The notes under the pieces: generated by a model | Told to the model about the DNA's origin: nothing | The model's input: only the letters and a program-made list of their open reading frames with translations | Database searches by the model: none | In this document: positions 36,705-44,955 of the stretch, one piece after another | Numbering within the stretch: the stretch's first letter is position 1 | How the letters are laid out: every line of letters starts with the position of its first letter | Assembly: GCF_021631985.1 (NCBI RefSeq) | Contig: NZ_CP070225.1 | Span: 5,456,001 to 5,520,000, forward strand | Origin: Sandaracinus amylolyticus | GTDB lineage: Bacteria > Myxococcota_A > Polyangia > Polyangiales > Sandaracinaceae | Reading direction: 5' to 3' | DNA length: 64,000 nt | Position numbers and translations under genes: made by a program

Positions 36705-38735
36705 GTGACGACCTCCGCGAGCAAGGGAAGCCCCGGCGGCGTACGCATCCTCGACCGGCTGCGCGACGACGGACGCATCACCGCGCCGCAGTACGAGAGC
36801 TTCTACCACCAGGCCAAGCGCACCGGAGAGCGCATCGAGGAGTCGATCCTCGAGTCCGGCGCGATGAGCGAGGCCGACCTGCTCAAGTTCGTCGCGTCGC
36901 TCTACAAGACGCGCTTCGTCTCGACCGAGCGGCTCTCGAAGGCGGAGATCGATCGCGCGACGCTCGACCTCGTCCCGCGACGGCTCGCGGAGCGGCTGCA
37001 GTGCGTGCCGATCCTCTACGACCGCCGCGCGCAGGTGCTCTCGGTCGTGACCTACGAGCTCGAGGAGGACGTCGGCAAGCAGCTCGCGGTCGCGACCGGC
37101 GCGCGCGAGGTGCGCGTGTTCGCCGCGCGACCGGCGACGGTGCGCGCGGCGCTGCGTCGCTTCTACGGCGGCGATCCCCACGCGTTCGCGCAGGTGCAGG
37201 GCGCGCCCGCGAGCTACGCGCTCGGGCTCGACGCGTTCGAGCGCGGCAGCGGCGGTGGGCCCTCGATCTCGCTCGATCCCACGCCGCGCGGCGGGATCTC
37301 GCTCGATCTCGAGCTCGACGATCGCACGCCCGCGATCGGCTTCGCGCCCGCGCCGCCAGCACCCGCCCGTCCCGCCGCGCCGGCCCGCGCAGCACCGCCG
37401 ACGCCGCCCGAGCTGAAGATCGAGATGCCACGCTTCGAGGTCGCGCCCGACTGGGCCGCGTACCTCGAGACCGTGAACGTGCTGGTGACGGTGCTCGACG
37501 GATCGCGCGCCGAGCTGCGCGGTCACTCGTCGCAGGTCGCGCGCCTCTGCGGGCAGCTCGCGGATCGTCTCTCCATCAGCGGCGCCGACCGCCACGCGAT
37601 CGTGCTCGCCGGGTACCTGCACGACGTGGGCAAGGCGAGCAGCTATCACCTCACCGCGCTCAACGTCTCGCGCTTCGACGGGCATCGCCTGCAGGCGCAG
37701 CGCAGCCACCTCAGCCCGCTGCGCATGTTCGAGTCGGCGCGCCTGCCGCCTGCGACGATCGACGCGCTCACGCACCTCTACGAGCGCTACGACGGACAGG
37801 GCTTCCCCGATCGCCAGGCGGGCAACGCCATCCCGATCGGCGCGCGCATCGTGTCGCTGGTCGAGACCTACTGCGATCTCACGGTGAACCCGAAGAACCC
37901 GTATCGCCGGACGCTCTCGCCGCGCGAGGCGCTCGACGTGCTGCGGCAGCTCGGATCGCAGCTCTTCGATCCCGGGCTCGTCGGCGCGCTGCGGCAGGTC
38001 GTGGTGGGCGACGAGACGAGCGGAAAGAACGGCGCGCGCACGCGCGTGCTGATCGTCGATCCCGAGCGCGAGGAGACCACGATGCTCGAGCTGCGCCTCG
38101 CCGAGGCGGGCCACGGCGTCGTGGTGGTGCGCGATCGCGCCGAGGCGACCGCGGCGATCACGAAGGAGCGCTTCCAGCTGATCGTGTCGGAGCTCGAGCT
38201 CGGCGGCGAGGACGGCTTCGCGCTCCTCGGCGCCCTGCGTGCGGAGCCGAGCGCGGCGGAGATCCCGTTCGTGTTCCTCACGCGCAAGGCGGATCGCGAG
38301 TCGGTCGCGCGCGGGTTCGAGCTCGGCGCGGCGGACTTCCTGGTGAAGCCCGCGTCGGCAGAGCTGGTGGTCGCCAAGACCGCGCAGCTGATCGAGGCAG
38401 GCGTGCGCCGTCGCGGCGGAGGGCTCGCGGGGAACCTGCGCGACATCTCGCTGCCCGACGTGATCCAGGCGCTCGGGAACGGACGCAAGACCGGGCTCCT
38501 GCACGTCTCGGCGGGCGGCACGATGGGCGAGATCCACTTCCTCGAGGGCGCGATCGCCGACGCGCGCTTCGGACAGAGCGCGCGGCAGGAGGCGATCTAC
38601 GCGATGCTCGCGCTCAAAGAGGGCGAGTTCTCGCTCGACCCCGCATTCAAGCCCACGGCTCGCGTGATCAACGAGAGCACGGAGGCGCTCCTGCTCGAGG
38701 GGATGCGCCGCATGGACGAGGCCGGGATCGGCTGA
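36705..38735 (+). CDS. MshEN / HD-GYP / receiver / DUF4388 signalling hybrid
   Basis: The 676-residue protein has an N-terminal type II secretion E/MshEN-like domain (about 14-160) and a Pro/Ala linker. An HD-GYP domain follows (about 255-430), with HD at 306-307 and RYDGQGFPD, then a receiver domain (about 447-565) and a C-terminal DUF4388/PATAN-type domain (about 570-676). HD-GYP enzymes degrade cyclic di-GMP and some MshEN domains bind it. Two modules look degenerate: the His pair before the Glu of the GYP motif reads Leu-Tyr, and the receiver phospho-acceptor Asp is Glu (LIVSELEL). It may be a scaffold rather than an enzyme. The start is GTG with TATCAT 11 nt upstream. Confidence 0.85.
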   Translation: MTTSASKGSPGGVRILDRLRDDGRITAPQYESFYHQAKRTGERIEESILESGAMSEADLLKFVASLYKTRFVSTERLSKAEIDRATLDLVPRRLAERLQCVPILYDRRAQVLSVVTYELEEDVGKQLAVATGAREVRVFAARPATVRAALRRFYGGDPHAFAQVQGAPASYALGLDAFERGSGGGPSISLDPTPRGGISLDLELDDRTPAIGFAPAPPAPARPAAPARAAPPTPPELKIEMPRFEVAPDWAAYLETVNVLVTVLDGSRAELRGHSSQVARLCGQLADRLSISGADRHAIVLAGYLHDVGKASSYHLTALNVSRFDGHRLQAQRSHLSPLRMFESARLPPATIDALTHLYERYDGQGFPDRQAGNAIPIGARIVSLVETYCDLTVNPKNPYRRTLSPREALDVLRQLGSQLFDPGLVGALRQVVVGDETSGKNGARTRVLIVDPEREETTMLELRLAEAGHGVVVVRDRAEATAAITKERFQLIVSELELGGEDGFALLGALRAEPSAAEIPFVFLTRKADRESVARGFELGAADFLVKPASAELVVAKTAQLIEAGVRRRGGGLAGNLRDISLPDVIQALGNGRKTGLLHVSAGGTMGEIHFLEGAIADARFGQSARQEAIYAMLALKEGEFSLDPAFKPTARVINESTEALLLEGMRRMDEAGIG

Positions 38736-38776
38736 ACGTCGTTGCACCCGTGGAGATCCGCACCTATACCGCGGCC

Positions 38777-39301
38777 GTGCCAGCCCCCGGTCGGGCCATC
38801 TCCGCCCTGCTCCGCTGCGTCGTGCTCACGGCGCTGGTCACCGCGTGCGGCGGACCCACATTGCAGAGCGGCGTGTTCCGCGACGCAGAAGCTCACTATC
38901 GGATCGGCGATCTCGGACCGGGCTGGTCACGGCTCTCGGTCGCGGGGCAGAACGATCTCGCGTGGCACAACGAGTCGCTCGGCGCGATCGTGCAGCTGAA
39001 CGCGACCTGTGATCCCTCGCGCGACGTGCCGCTCACCGCGCTCACGAACCACCTGCTGATCGGGTTCCGCGAGCGCGAGATCGTCGAGCAGGAGTTCGTG
39101 TCGATGGACGCGCGCGAGGCGCTGCGCACCCACGCGGTCGCGACGCTCGACGGAGTCCCGCGCGAGCTGCTCTTCGTGGTCCTCAAGAAGGACGACTGCG
39201 TCTACGACTTCGCGCTGATCACGCCGCCGGGCACGCCGTTCAGCGGCGCGCAGCCCGCGTTCGAGCACTTCGTCTCGGGGTTCACGACGGAGGTGCAGTG
39301 A
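38777..39301 (+). CDS. Lipoprotein, first gene of an envelope-transport operon
   Basis: The 174-residue protein has a lipoprotein signal (VLTALVTAC) and a single alpha/beta domain containing YRIGDLGPGWSRL and ELLFVVLKKDDCVYDF. I do not recognise the family. The GTG at 38777 gives a compact signal and lies six nt after a -10-like TATACC; an earlier in-frame GTG at 38750 would lengthen the N-terminus. The stop overlaps the MlaE start (GTGA). Its place suggests a periplasmic or outer-membrane-attached partner of the transporter. Confidence 0.7.
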   Translation: MPAPGRAISALLRCVVLTALVTACGGPTLQSGVFRDAEAHYRIGDLGPGWSRLSVAGQNDLAWHNESLGAIVQLNATCDPSRDVPLTALTNHLLIGFREREIVEQEFVSMDAREALRTHAVATLDGVPRELLFVVLKKDDCVYDFALITPPGTPFSGAQPAFEHFVSGFTTEVQ

Positions 39302-40119
39302 GCGCGCAGCCGCAGCCCGCGGAGAAGTCGCTCGCGGTCCGCGCGATCGAGGCGCAGGGCGCGCGACTGATCCGCGCGATGAACCACGTGGGCGGCATCA
39401 CCCAGATGACGCTGCGCGCGTTCCGCTCGCTGTTCACGACGCGCTTCGAGGCGCGCTCGTTCCTCTACCAGCTCGAGCAGATGGGCGTGAAGTCGTTCGG
39501 CATCGCCGCGGCGACCGCGATCTTCGTCGGCATCGTCATGGCGATCCAGTTCGCGTTCTCGCTCGAGCGCTTCGGCGCGCGCGACAGCGTCGGACGCATC
39601 GTCGGTCTCTCCGAGGCGCGCGAGCTCGCGCCCTCGCTCACCGCGCTCGTCGTGGGCAGCCGCATCGGCGCGGGCATCGCGGCCGAGCTCGGGTCGATGG
39701 CGGTCACCGAGCAGATCGACGCGATCCGCGCGCTCGGCGCCGACCCGGTCAAGAAGCTCGTGGTGCCGCGCATGCTCGCGGGCATCCTGATGATGCCGAT
39801 GCTCACCGTGTTCGCGCTGGTGCTGGGCATCGGCAGCGCGGCGCTGGTGTGCAACCTGACGTTCGGGATCGCGATCCCGTTCTTCGTGACCACCGCGCTC
39901 GACTCGATCTGGGTCGAGGACTTCCTGTCCGGCATCGGCAAGACGCCGTTCTTCGGGTTCCTGATCGCGGTGCTCGGCTGTCATTTCGGGATGACCACGC
40001 GCGGCGGCACCGAGGGCGTCGGGCGCAGCACGACGACGTCGGTCGTCGTGGTCGCGATCAGCATCCTCGTCGCGGACGCGGTCCTCACCCAGATCTTCAT
40101 GTCGTTCATGTCGCGATGA
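39298..40119 (+). CDS. MlaE family ABC permease
   Basis: The 273-residue membrane protein carries the MlaE core: MAIQFAFSLERFGA, ELAPSLTALVVGSRIGAGIAAELGSM with TEQIDAIRALGADP, and five to six transmembrane helices. MlaE proteins are permeases for phospholipid or sterol-like lipid trafficking between the membranes, normally with MlaF (ATPase) and MlaD (MCE protein). Neither MlaF nor MlaD is adjacent; a LolD-type ATPase ends the operon instead. Both ends overlap neighbours by four bases. The start is GTG. Confidence 0.92.
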   Translation: MSAQPQPAEKSLAVRAIEAQGARLIRAMNHVGGITQMTLRAFRSLFTTRFEARSFLYQLEQMGVKSFGIAAATAIFVGIVMAIQFAFSLERFGARDSVGRIVGLSEARELAPSLTALVVGSRIGAGIAAELGSMAVTEQIDAIRALGADPVKKLVVPRMLAGILMMPMLTVFALVLGIGSAALVCNLTFGIAIPFFVTTALDSIWVEDFLSGIGKTPFFGFLIAVLGCHFGMTTRGGTEGVGRSTTTSVVVVAISILVADAVLTQIFMSFMSR

Positions 40120-40436
40120 TGCGCCTGCGCGTGCTCGCGGCTGCGCTGGTCGTGCTCGCGCTGATGATCGCGGGAGTGGTGCTCGATGCGGCGCGGCGGC
40201 GCGGCGACGGGGCGCACGCGCGTGCGATGCGCGTCGAGCTCGCGAGGACGATCGGGCTGCCCGATCTCGCGCTCTCGAGCGGCGCGCGATGGCTGCGTCA
40301 TCCCTCGCAGGTCGAGCCCGCGGCGGCGCTCTCCGACGCGCCGGGCGCGCTCGACGTCGATCCCGCGGGCGCGTGGATCGCGCCGCCGCGCGCGGTGCTG
40401 GGCGCGGGCGCGACCGGCAGGATCGAGCGGCGATGA
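40116..40436 (+). CDS. Small single-pass membrane protein
   Basis: The 106-residue protein has one N-terminal hydrophobic helix (VLAAALVVLALMIAGVVL) and a short periplasmic tail containing TIGLPDLALSSGARWLRHP. The family is not recognised. It overlaps the MlaE stop (ATGA at 40116) and the FtsX-like start (ATGA at 40433), so it is translated in register with the transporter and is probably an accessory subunit. Confidence 0.7.
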   Translation: MMRLRVLAAALVVLALMIAGVVLDAARRRGDGAHARAMRVELARTIGLPDLALSSGARWLRHPSQVEPAAALSDAPGALDVDPAGAWIAPPRAVLGAGATGRIERR

Positions 40437-41602
40437 AGCGCCAGCTCGCGCTCCTCGATCACGCGCTCGGCGCGCTGCGCCGGCGCGCCGGGCGGAACGC
40501 GGCGATCGCGATCGGTCTCGCCGCCGTGGTCGCGCTCTTCGGCTCGACGTCGTTCCTCGCCGAGGCGCTGCGGGCCGAGTACCGCGCGCTCGCCGACGGA
40601 CTTCCCGATCTCACGGTGCAGCGTCTCGTCGCGGGGCGTCCCGCGCTGATCGCGGAGCGCGAGGCCGCGACGATCGAGGCGCTCGATCTGCCCGGCGTGC
40701 GCAGCGTGCGACCGCGGGTGTGGGGCTACCTCTTCGTCGCGCCGATCGAGGGCAACGTCGTGGTGATCGGAAGGGGCGCCCACGACGACGCGGAAATCGT
40801 CGCGGGACGCTGGCCCGAGCGCGACGACGAGATCGTGGTGGGCTCGGGCATCGCGCGACTGCTCGGTGCGCGCGCCGGCGATCAGATCGCGCTCACCGCG
40901 AGCGAGGGCGCGACGCCGGTCGTGCTGACGATCTCGGGCGTGCTCGACGCCCGCACCGCGGCGCTCGGCAGCGATCTCGTGATCGCGACCGACGCCCGCG
41001 CGCGCTCGCTCCTCGGGGTGCCCGAGGGCATGGCGACCGATCTCGCGCTCGATCTCGCGCGCGACGAAGAGGCCGCGGTCGTCACCGCCGAGATCGCGCA
41101 GGCGGTGAGCGGCGCGCGGGTGATCGATCGACAGCTGCTCGAGCGCACCTACGAGCTCACCTTCGACGCGCGCGCCGGGCTCGTCGGCGCGATGCTGGTG
41201 CCGGCGCTGCTCGCGCTACTCCTGCTCGCGTGGGATCGCCTCACCGGGCTCGGCGAAGCGGAGCGCCGCGAGATCGGTGTGCTCAAGGCAACTGGTTGGA
41301 GCACCAACGATGTGCTCACGGCACGGATGTGGGAGTCGGGGCTGGTCGCGCTGGTGGGCTCGGTCGCGGGCGTGGCGATCGGCTACGTGCACGCGTTCTG
41401 GCTCGGCGCGCCGGGGATCGCGGACGCGCTCTTCGGGTGGAGCGTGCTGCACGCGGAGCTCGCGCTCGCTCCCGCGGTCGATCTCGCGCAGGTGCTCGCG
41501 ATCGTGAGCGCGGTGGTCGTGCCCTTCGTCGCGGTGAGCGTGGTGCCGGCGTGGCGCGCGGCGATGCTCGATCCCGATCGCCTGCTGCGAGGTGGGCCGT
41601 GA
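40433..41602 (+). CDS. FtsX-like (MacB/LolC type) ABC permease
   Basis: The 389-residue protein starts with a membrane helix (AAIAIGLAAVVALFGSTSFL), has a periplasmic domain of about 200 residues, then three helices (about 255-370) with the FtsX-type stretch REIGVLKATGWSTNDVL between them. FtsX/LolC permeases use ATP hydrolysis to move lipoproteins or drive periplasmic work rather than classic transport. The LolD-like ATPase two genes downstream is its expected partner. Both junctions are four-base overlaps. Confidence 0.88.
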   Translation: MKRQLALLDHALGALRRRAGRNAAIAIGLAAVVALFGSTSFLAEALRAEYRALADGLPDLTVQRLVAGRPALIAEREAATIEALDLPGVRSVRPRVWGYLFVAPIEGNVVVIGRGAHDDAEIVAGRWPERDDEIVVGSGIARLLGARAGDQIALTASEGATPVVLTISGVLDARTAALGSDLVIATDARARSLLGVPEGMATDLALDLARDEEAAVVTAEIAQAVSGARVIDRQLLERTYELTFDARAGLVGAMLVPALLALLLLAWDRLTGLGEAERREIGVLKATGWSTNDVLTARMWESGLVALVGSVAGVAIGYVHAFWLGAPGIADALFGWSVLHAELALAPAVDLAQVLAIVSAVVVPFVAVSVVPAWRAAMLDPDRLLRGGP

Positions 41603-42219
41603 GCCGGAGGTACGTCGGTGAGGGCGCGCTCGAGACGATCGACGTGCTCGGCGGAAAGCCGCTCGTCGTGCTCCTCGGGGTGCTGCCCGCGGCGTGCATC
41701 GCGCTCGGCGCGGTCTTGGCCACGCGTCCCGGCATGACCGCGGTGCTCGCACCGCTCGCGGTGGGCACGCTCGTTCCGCTCTGGCTCGGATGGCGCAGCG
41801 GGTTCTGGCGCGCGCTGGGCTCGGTGCTGCGCCGTGAGCCGCGACCGACGTTCCGCGTGGAGCTCGACGACCTGACCGTGCAGAGCTCGGGGCGACACGG
41901 CGCGATGCTCGTCTTCGACTGGTTCGAGATCGAGCGCTACTCGCCCAGCGATCTCGGCCTCGTGCTGTGGCTGCGCACCCCGAAGGACGGCGCGAACTGC
42001 GTGCTGCTCCCCCGGCGCTTCTTCCCGGCGGAGGACTGGGATCCCCTGGTCGCGCTGGTGCGCGAGAAGCTGCCGAGTTCCGCGAAGGCGCACGACGCGA
42101 GCGTCGCGGCGCGCACCCAGAGCACGCGAGGGCGCACCCTGCGCACGGTGGTCCTGTGGTGCGTCCTCCTCGTGGTCTGCTACGCGGTCTACCAGGTCCT
42201 CACGGAGCCCGGCCGATGA
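41599..42219 (+). CDS. Membrane protein with YcxB-like domain
   Basis: The 206-residue protein has two N-terminal helices (VVLLGVLPAACIALGAVLA and AVLAPLAVGTLVPLWLGW), a cytoplasmic PH-like region resembling YcxB (FRVELDDLTVQSSG, VFDWFEIERYSPSDLGLVLWL and LLPRRFF) and a C-terminal helix. YcxB-type domains have no firmly known role. GTG start overlapping the FtsX-like stop; the stop overlaps the ATPase start. Confidence 0.65.
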   Translation: MSRRYVGEGALETIDVLGGKPLVVLLGVLPAACIALGAVLATRPGMTAVLAPLAVGTLVPLWLGWRSGFWRALGSVLRREPRPTFRVELDDLTVQSSGRHGAMLVFDWFEIERYSPSDLGLVLWLRTPKDGANCVLLPRRFFPAEDWDPLVALVREKLPSSAKAHDASVAARTQSTRGRTLRTVVLWCVLLVVCYAVYQVLTEPGR

Positions 42220-42905
42220 GCGCGCTGCTCGAGACGGTCGAGGTCACCAAGCGCTACCTCGACGGGGAGCGACGCCACCTCGCGGTCGATCGTGTCTCGA
42301 TCGCGATCGACGCCGGCTCGCTGATCGCGCTGCGCGGCCCGAGCGGCTCGGGGAAGACCACGCTGCTCGGCCTGCTCGGCGGGATGATCGCGCCGACCAG
42401 CGGCGACGTGCGCGTCGACGGCGCGTCGATCGTGCACCTGCGCGATCGCCACCGCACCGAGCTGCGCCGCACCAAGATCGGGTTCGTGTTCCAGGAGCTC
42501 GCGCTCGTCCCCGACATGACGCTCGACGAGAACGTGCTCCTGCCGCTCGTCCCGACCGGGGGCGCGACGCGCGACGAGCGCGCGCGCGCGACCTCGCTGC
42601 TCGAGCGCTTCGGCCTCGCGAGCAAGGCCGAGGCGCGCGCGAGCAAGCTCTCGGGCGGCGAGCGCCAGCGCGGCGCCATCGTGCGCGCGCTGGTGCGCGA
42701 TCCGCGCGTGCTCCTGCTCGACGAGCCCACCGCACACCTCGACGCCGCGAACGCGACCGAGGTCGTCGCGCTGCTCGCGTCCCTGCGCGACGAAGGACGC
42801 GCGATCGTCTGCGCGACCCACGACCCGCGCCTCGCCGACGATCCTCGGGTGAATCGCGCGATCGCGATGGCCGACGGCCGCTTGGTGACCTCGCCGAACG
42901 GCTGA
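42216..42905 (+). CDS. LolD/MacB-type ABC transporter ATPase
   Basis: The 229-residue protein has Walker A GPSGSGKTT, Q-loop FVFQELALVPDM, signature LSGGERQRGAIVRAL, Walker B VLLLDEPT and the switch His in CATHDPRL. The short size and sequence fit the LolD/MacB class that pairs with FtsX-type permeases. It is the last gene of the operon and probably powers the FtsX-like permease; whether it also serves the MlaE permease is the open question. Confidence 0.93.
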   Translation: MSALLETVEVTKRYLDGERRHLAVDRVSIAIDAGSLIALRGPSGSGKTTLLGLLGGMIAPTSGDVRVDGASIVHLRDRHRTELRRTKIGFVFQELALVPDMTLDENVLLPLVPTGGATRDERARATSLLERFGLASKAEARASKLSGGERQRGAIVRALVRDPRVLLLDEPTAHLDAANATEVVALLASLRDEGRAIVCATHDPRLADDPRVNRAIAMADGRLVTSPNG

Positions 42906-42964
42906 TGGGGCGAACGTGACGGATGCGGCGGGGGCCGCCCAATCCTTCCCTGGAGCCCCGCCGT

Positions 42965-44848
42965 ATGCTCACTGGCCACCGCGCGCGCGCCGCCCTCGCC
43001 GGCGTGCTCCTCGCCGCGTGCTCGAACGATCCGGTCGCGCCCACGATCGATGCGTCGACCGGCGATGCGGGCGATCCCAACGCGGTCGTCGCGATCCGCG
43101 TGGAGCCCGAGCGGCTCGAGCTCCTCTCGCGCGACGGTGAGCCCGCGAGCGGCACGCTGCGCGCGATCGCGATCGAGGCCGACGGCGACGAGCATCCCGC
43201 CGAGGGCATCACCTGGATCCTCGGCATGCCCTCGCTCGCGACGATCACGCCCGAGGGCGTCGCGTCGATCGACGGATCGCGCGGCGGTGAGAGCGCGGTG
43301 CTCGCGCGCCTCGATCGCGGCGTGACCACGATCATCGGCGAGGGCCGCCTCGTCGCGCGCATCGAGCTTCGCTCGACCGGCGATCTCACCGACGACGAGG
43401 TCGCGCGCTTCGACGCCGAGCCGATCGTCGATGCCGCCGCCGCGCCGCGCATCCTCTATCCGGTCGAGGGCGCGGTGATGCCGCGCAACCTGCGCGCGCC
43501 GGTGGTGCAGTGGCAGCCGCAGAACGGCGAGGGCGATCTCTATCGCGTCCGCGCGCGCAGCACCCACGTCGAGCTCGTCACGTTCGTGCGCACCAGCGAC
43601 ACGTTCGATCATTCTTGGACGATCGCTCAAGAACGCTGGCGCACGCTGGTCGACGCCGAGCCCGACGCGCCGATCACGTTCGAGATCGATCGCTGGCAGG
43701 CGGCGCACGAGCGCGTGGTGCGCGGCGCCGCGCCGGTGACGATGCAGGTCGCGCGCGGCGGCGTGCTCGGCGAGGTCTATTACTGGGCGCTCGAGCGCGG
43801 GCGCATCCTCGCGATCGATCCCCAGACCGCCACGCCGCGCGACGTCGTGCCGAGCCCGCCGCGCGCCGCGGGCGAGACCCAGCGCTGCATGGCCTGTCAT
43901 ACCGTGTCGCGCGACGGGCGCTGGCTCTTCGGACGCCGCTTCGGCGACGACGCGAGCTGGGTCGTCGATCTCGCCGAGGACACGACGACCGATCCCCCGC
44001 CGATGCGCTACGAGCCGCGCCCCGGCATCGACACCGCGTCGTTCGATCCCACCGGCGAGCGCCTCCTCGCGGCGTGGGACGGACGTCTCTTCGTCGTCGA
44101 CGCGCGCACCGGCCTCGAGGTCGCGAGCAGCGGCCTGCCCACAACTCTCGCGTCGATGCCGACCTGGTCGCCCTCGGGCGATCTCGCGGCCTGGATCGTC
44201 GCCGACGCGAGCGAGAGCGACGCGCCCTCGACCCTGCACGTCGCGACGCGCGACGACGCGGACACCCACACGTTCGCGGCGTCGCGCGCGCTGCACGCCG
44301 GCGCGGATCTCTCGAGCGCGCCCGAGGGCGGCTCGCGCGACGCGCTCCCGAGCTGGACCCCCGACGATCGCTTCCTCGTCTTCCAGCACGGCGCCCAGGC
44401 GTTCACCTCGGGCGCGCCCGGCGCGCGCGCCGCGCTCTATCTGGCGCGCGTCGAGGACGGCCACACCCAGCGCCTCGATGCCGCGAGCGGCGGCACCGAC
44501 GCGTTCTGGCCGACCGTCTCGCCCTACGTCACCGACGAGGCCGAGGATCGCCGCTTCTACTGGGTCGCGTTCCACTCGCGCCGCGACTACGGCAACGCGC
44601 GCGCCGGCACCTGGGGCCGTCGCATCCGCCAGCTCTGGATCACCGCGGTCGACGCCGACCCCGAGGACGGAGTCGACGCCTCGCATCCGCCGGTGTGGCT
44701 GCCCGGACAAGAGCGCGACTACGACAACGTCGCTGCCTATTGGGCGCCGGAGTCGTGCCGGGGAGGAGGCCAGTCGTGCGCGGATGGATCGGAGTGCTGC
44801 TCCGGCGAGTGCACCGACGAAGGCGTCTGTACCGCACCGCCGATCTGA
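42965..44848 (+). CDS. PD40-propeller lipoprotein with a CxxCH motif
   Basis: The 627-residue protein has a lipoprotein signal (GVLLAAC), an Ig-like N-terminal part (residues 40-130) and a TolB/WD40-like propeller built of PD40 strands (FDPTGERLLAAWDGRLFVVD, WSPSGDLAAWIV). Near residue 307 the sequence CMACH fits a c-type heme-binding site, as seen in decahaem-like and cytochrome-linked PD40 proteins. The C-terminus is a small Cys-rich tag (CADGSECCSGECTDEGVC). Surface location is likely; a redox role is possible but unproven, and other explanations of a single CxxCH remain. Confidence 0.75.
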   Translation: MLTGHRARAALAGVLLAACSNDPVAPTIDASTGDAGDPNAVVAIRVEPERLELLSRDGEPASGTLRAIAIEADGDEHPAEGITWILGMPSLATITPEGVASIDGSRGGESAVLARLDRGVTTIIGEGRLVARIELRSTGDLTDDEVARFDAEPIVDAAAAPRILYPVEGAVMPRNLRAPVVQWQPQNGEGDLYRVRARSTHVELVTFVRTSDTFDHSWTIAQERWRTLVDAEPDAPITFEIDRWQAAHERVVRGAAPVTMQVARGGVLGEVYYWALERGRILAIDPQTATPRDVVPSPPRAAGETQRCMACHTVSRDGRWLFGRRFGDDASWVVDLAEDTTTDPPPMRYEPRPGIDTASFDPTGERLLAAWDGRLFVVDARTGLEVASSGLPTTLASMPTWSPSGDLAAWIVADASESDAPSTLHVATRDDADTHTFAASRALHAGADLSSAPEGGSRDALPSWTPDDRFLVFQHGAQAFTSGAPGARAALYLARVEDGHTQRLDAASGGTDAFWPTVSPYVTDEAEDRRFYWVAFHSRRDYGNARAGTWGRRIRQLWITAVDADPEDGVDASHPPVWLPGQERDYDNVAAYWAPESCRGGGQSCADGSECCSGECTDEGVCTAPPI

Positions 44849-44853
44849 TTCGA

Positions 44854-44931
44854 ATCGGCTCGCCCGCCGGTCCTCCCGTCCGCGCGCTCCGCGCGCTCCC
44901 GTCCGGGACCTGCGGGACGAGCACTCCGGCA
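44854..44931. repeat. Interspersed repeat, copy B
   Basis: This 78-bp segment between two plus-strand genes matches copy A at 32556-32634 almost throughout: shared start atcggctcg, shared core gcgcgctcccgtccggga and shared end acgagcactccggca. A weaker match to its first 20 or so bases occurs at 48172-48191 upstream of the outer-membrane-like gene. Confidence 0.75.
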
Positions 44932-44955
44932 AGGACTCGACTCACGGGGGCTCTG

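Noticed and set aside
42254-44932. 892-residue minus-strand frame opposite the LolD-like ATPase and PD40 genes
   Set aside because: It has antisense codon bias and no motifs, while both plus-strand genes are well supported.
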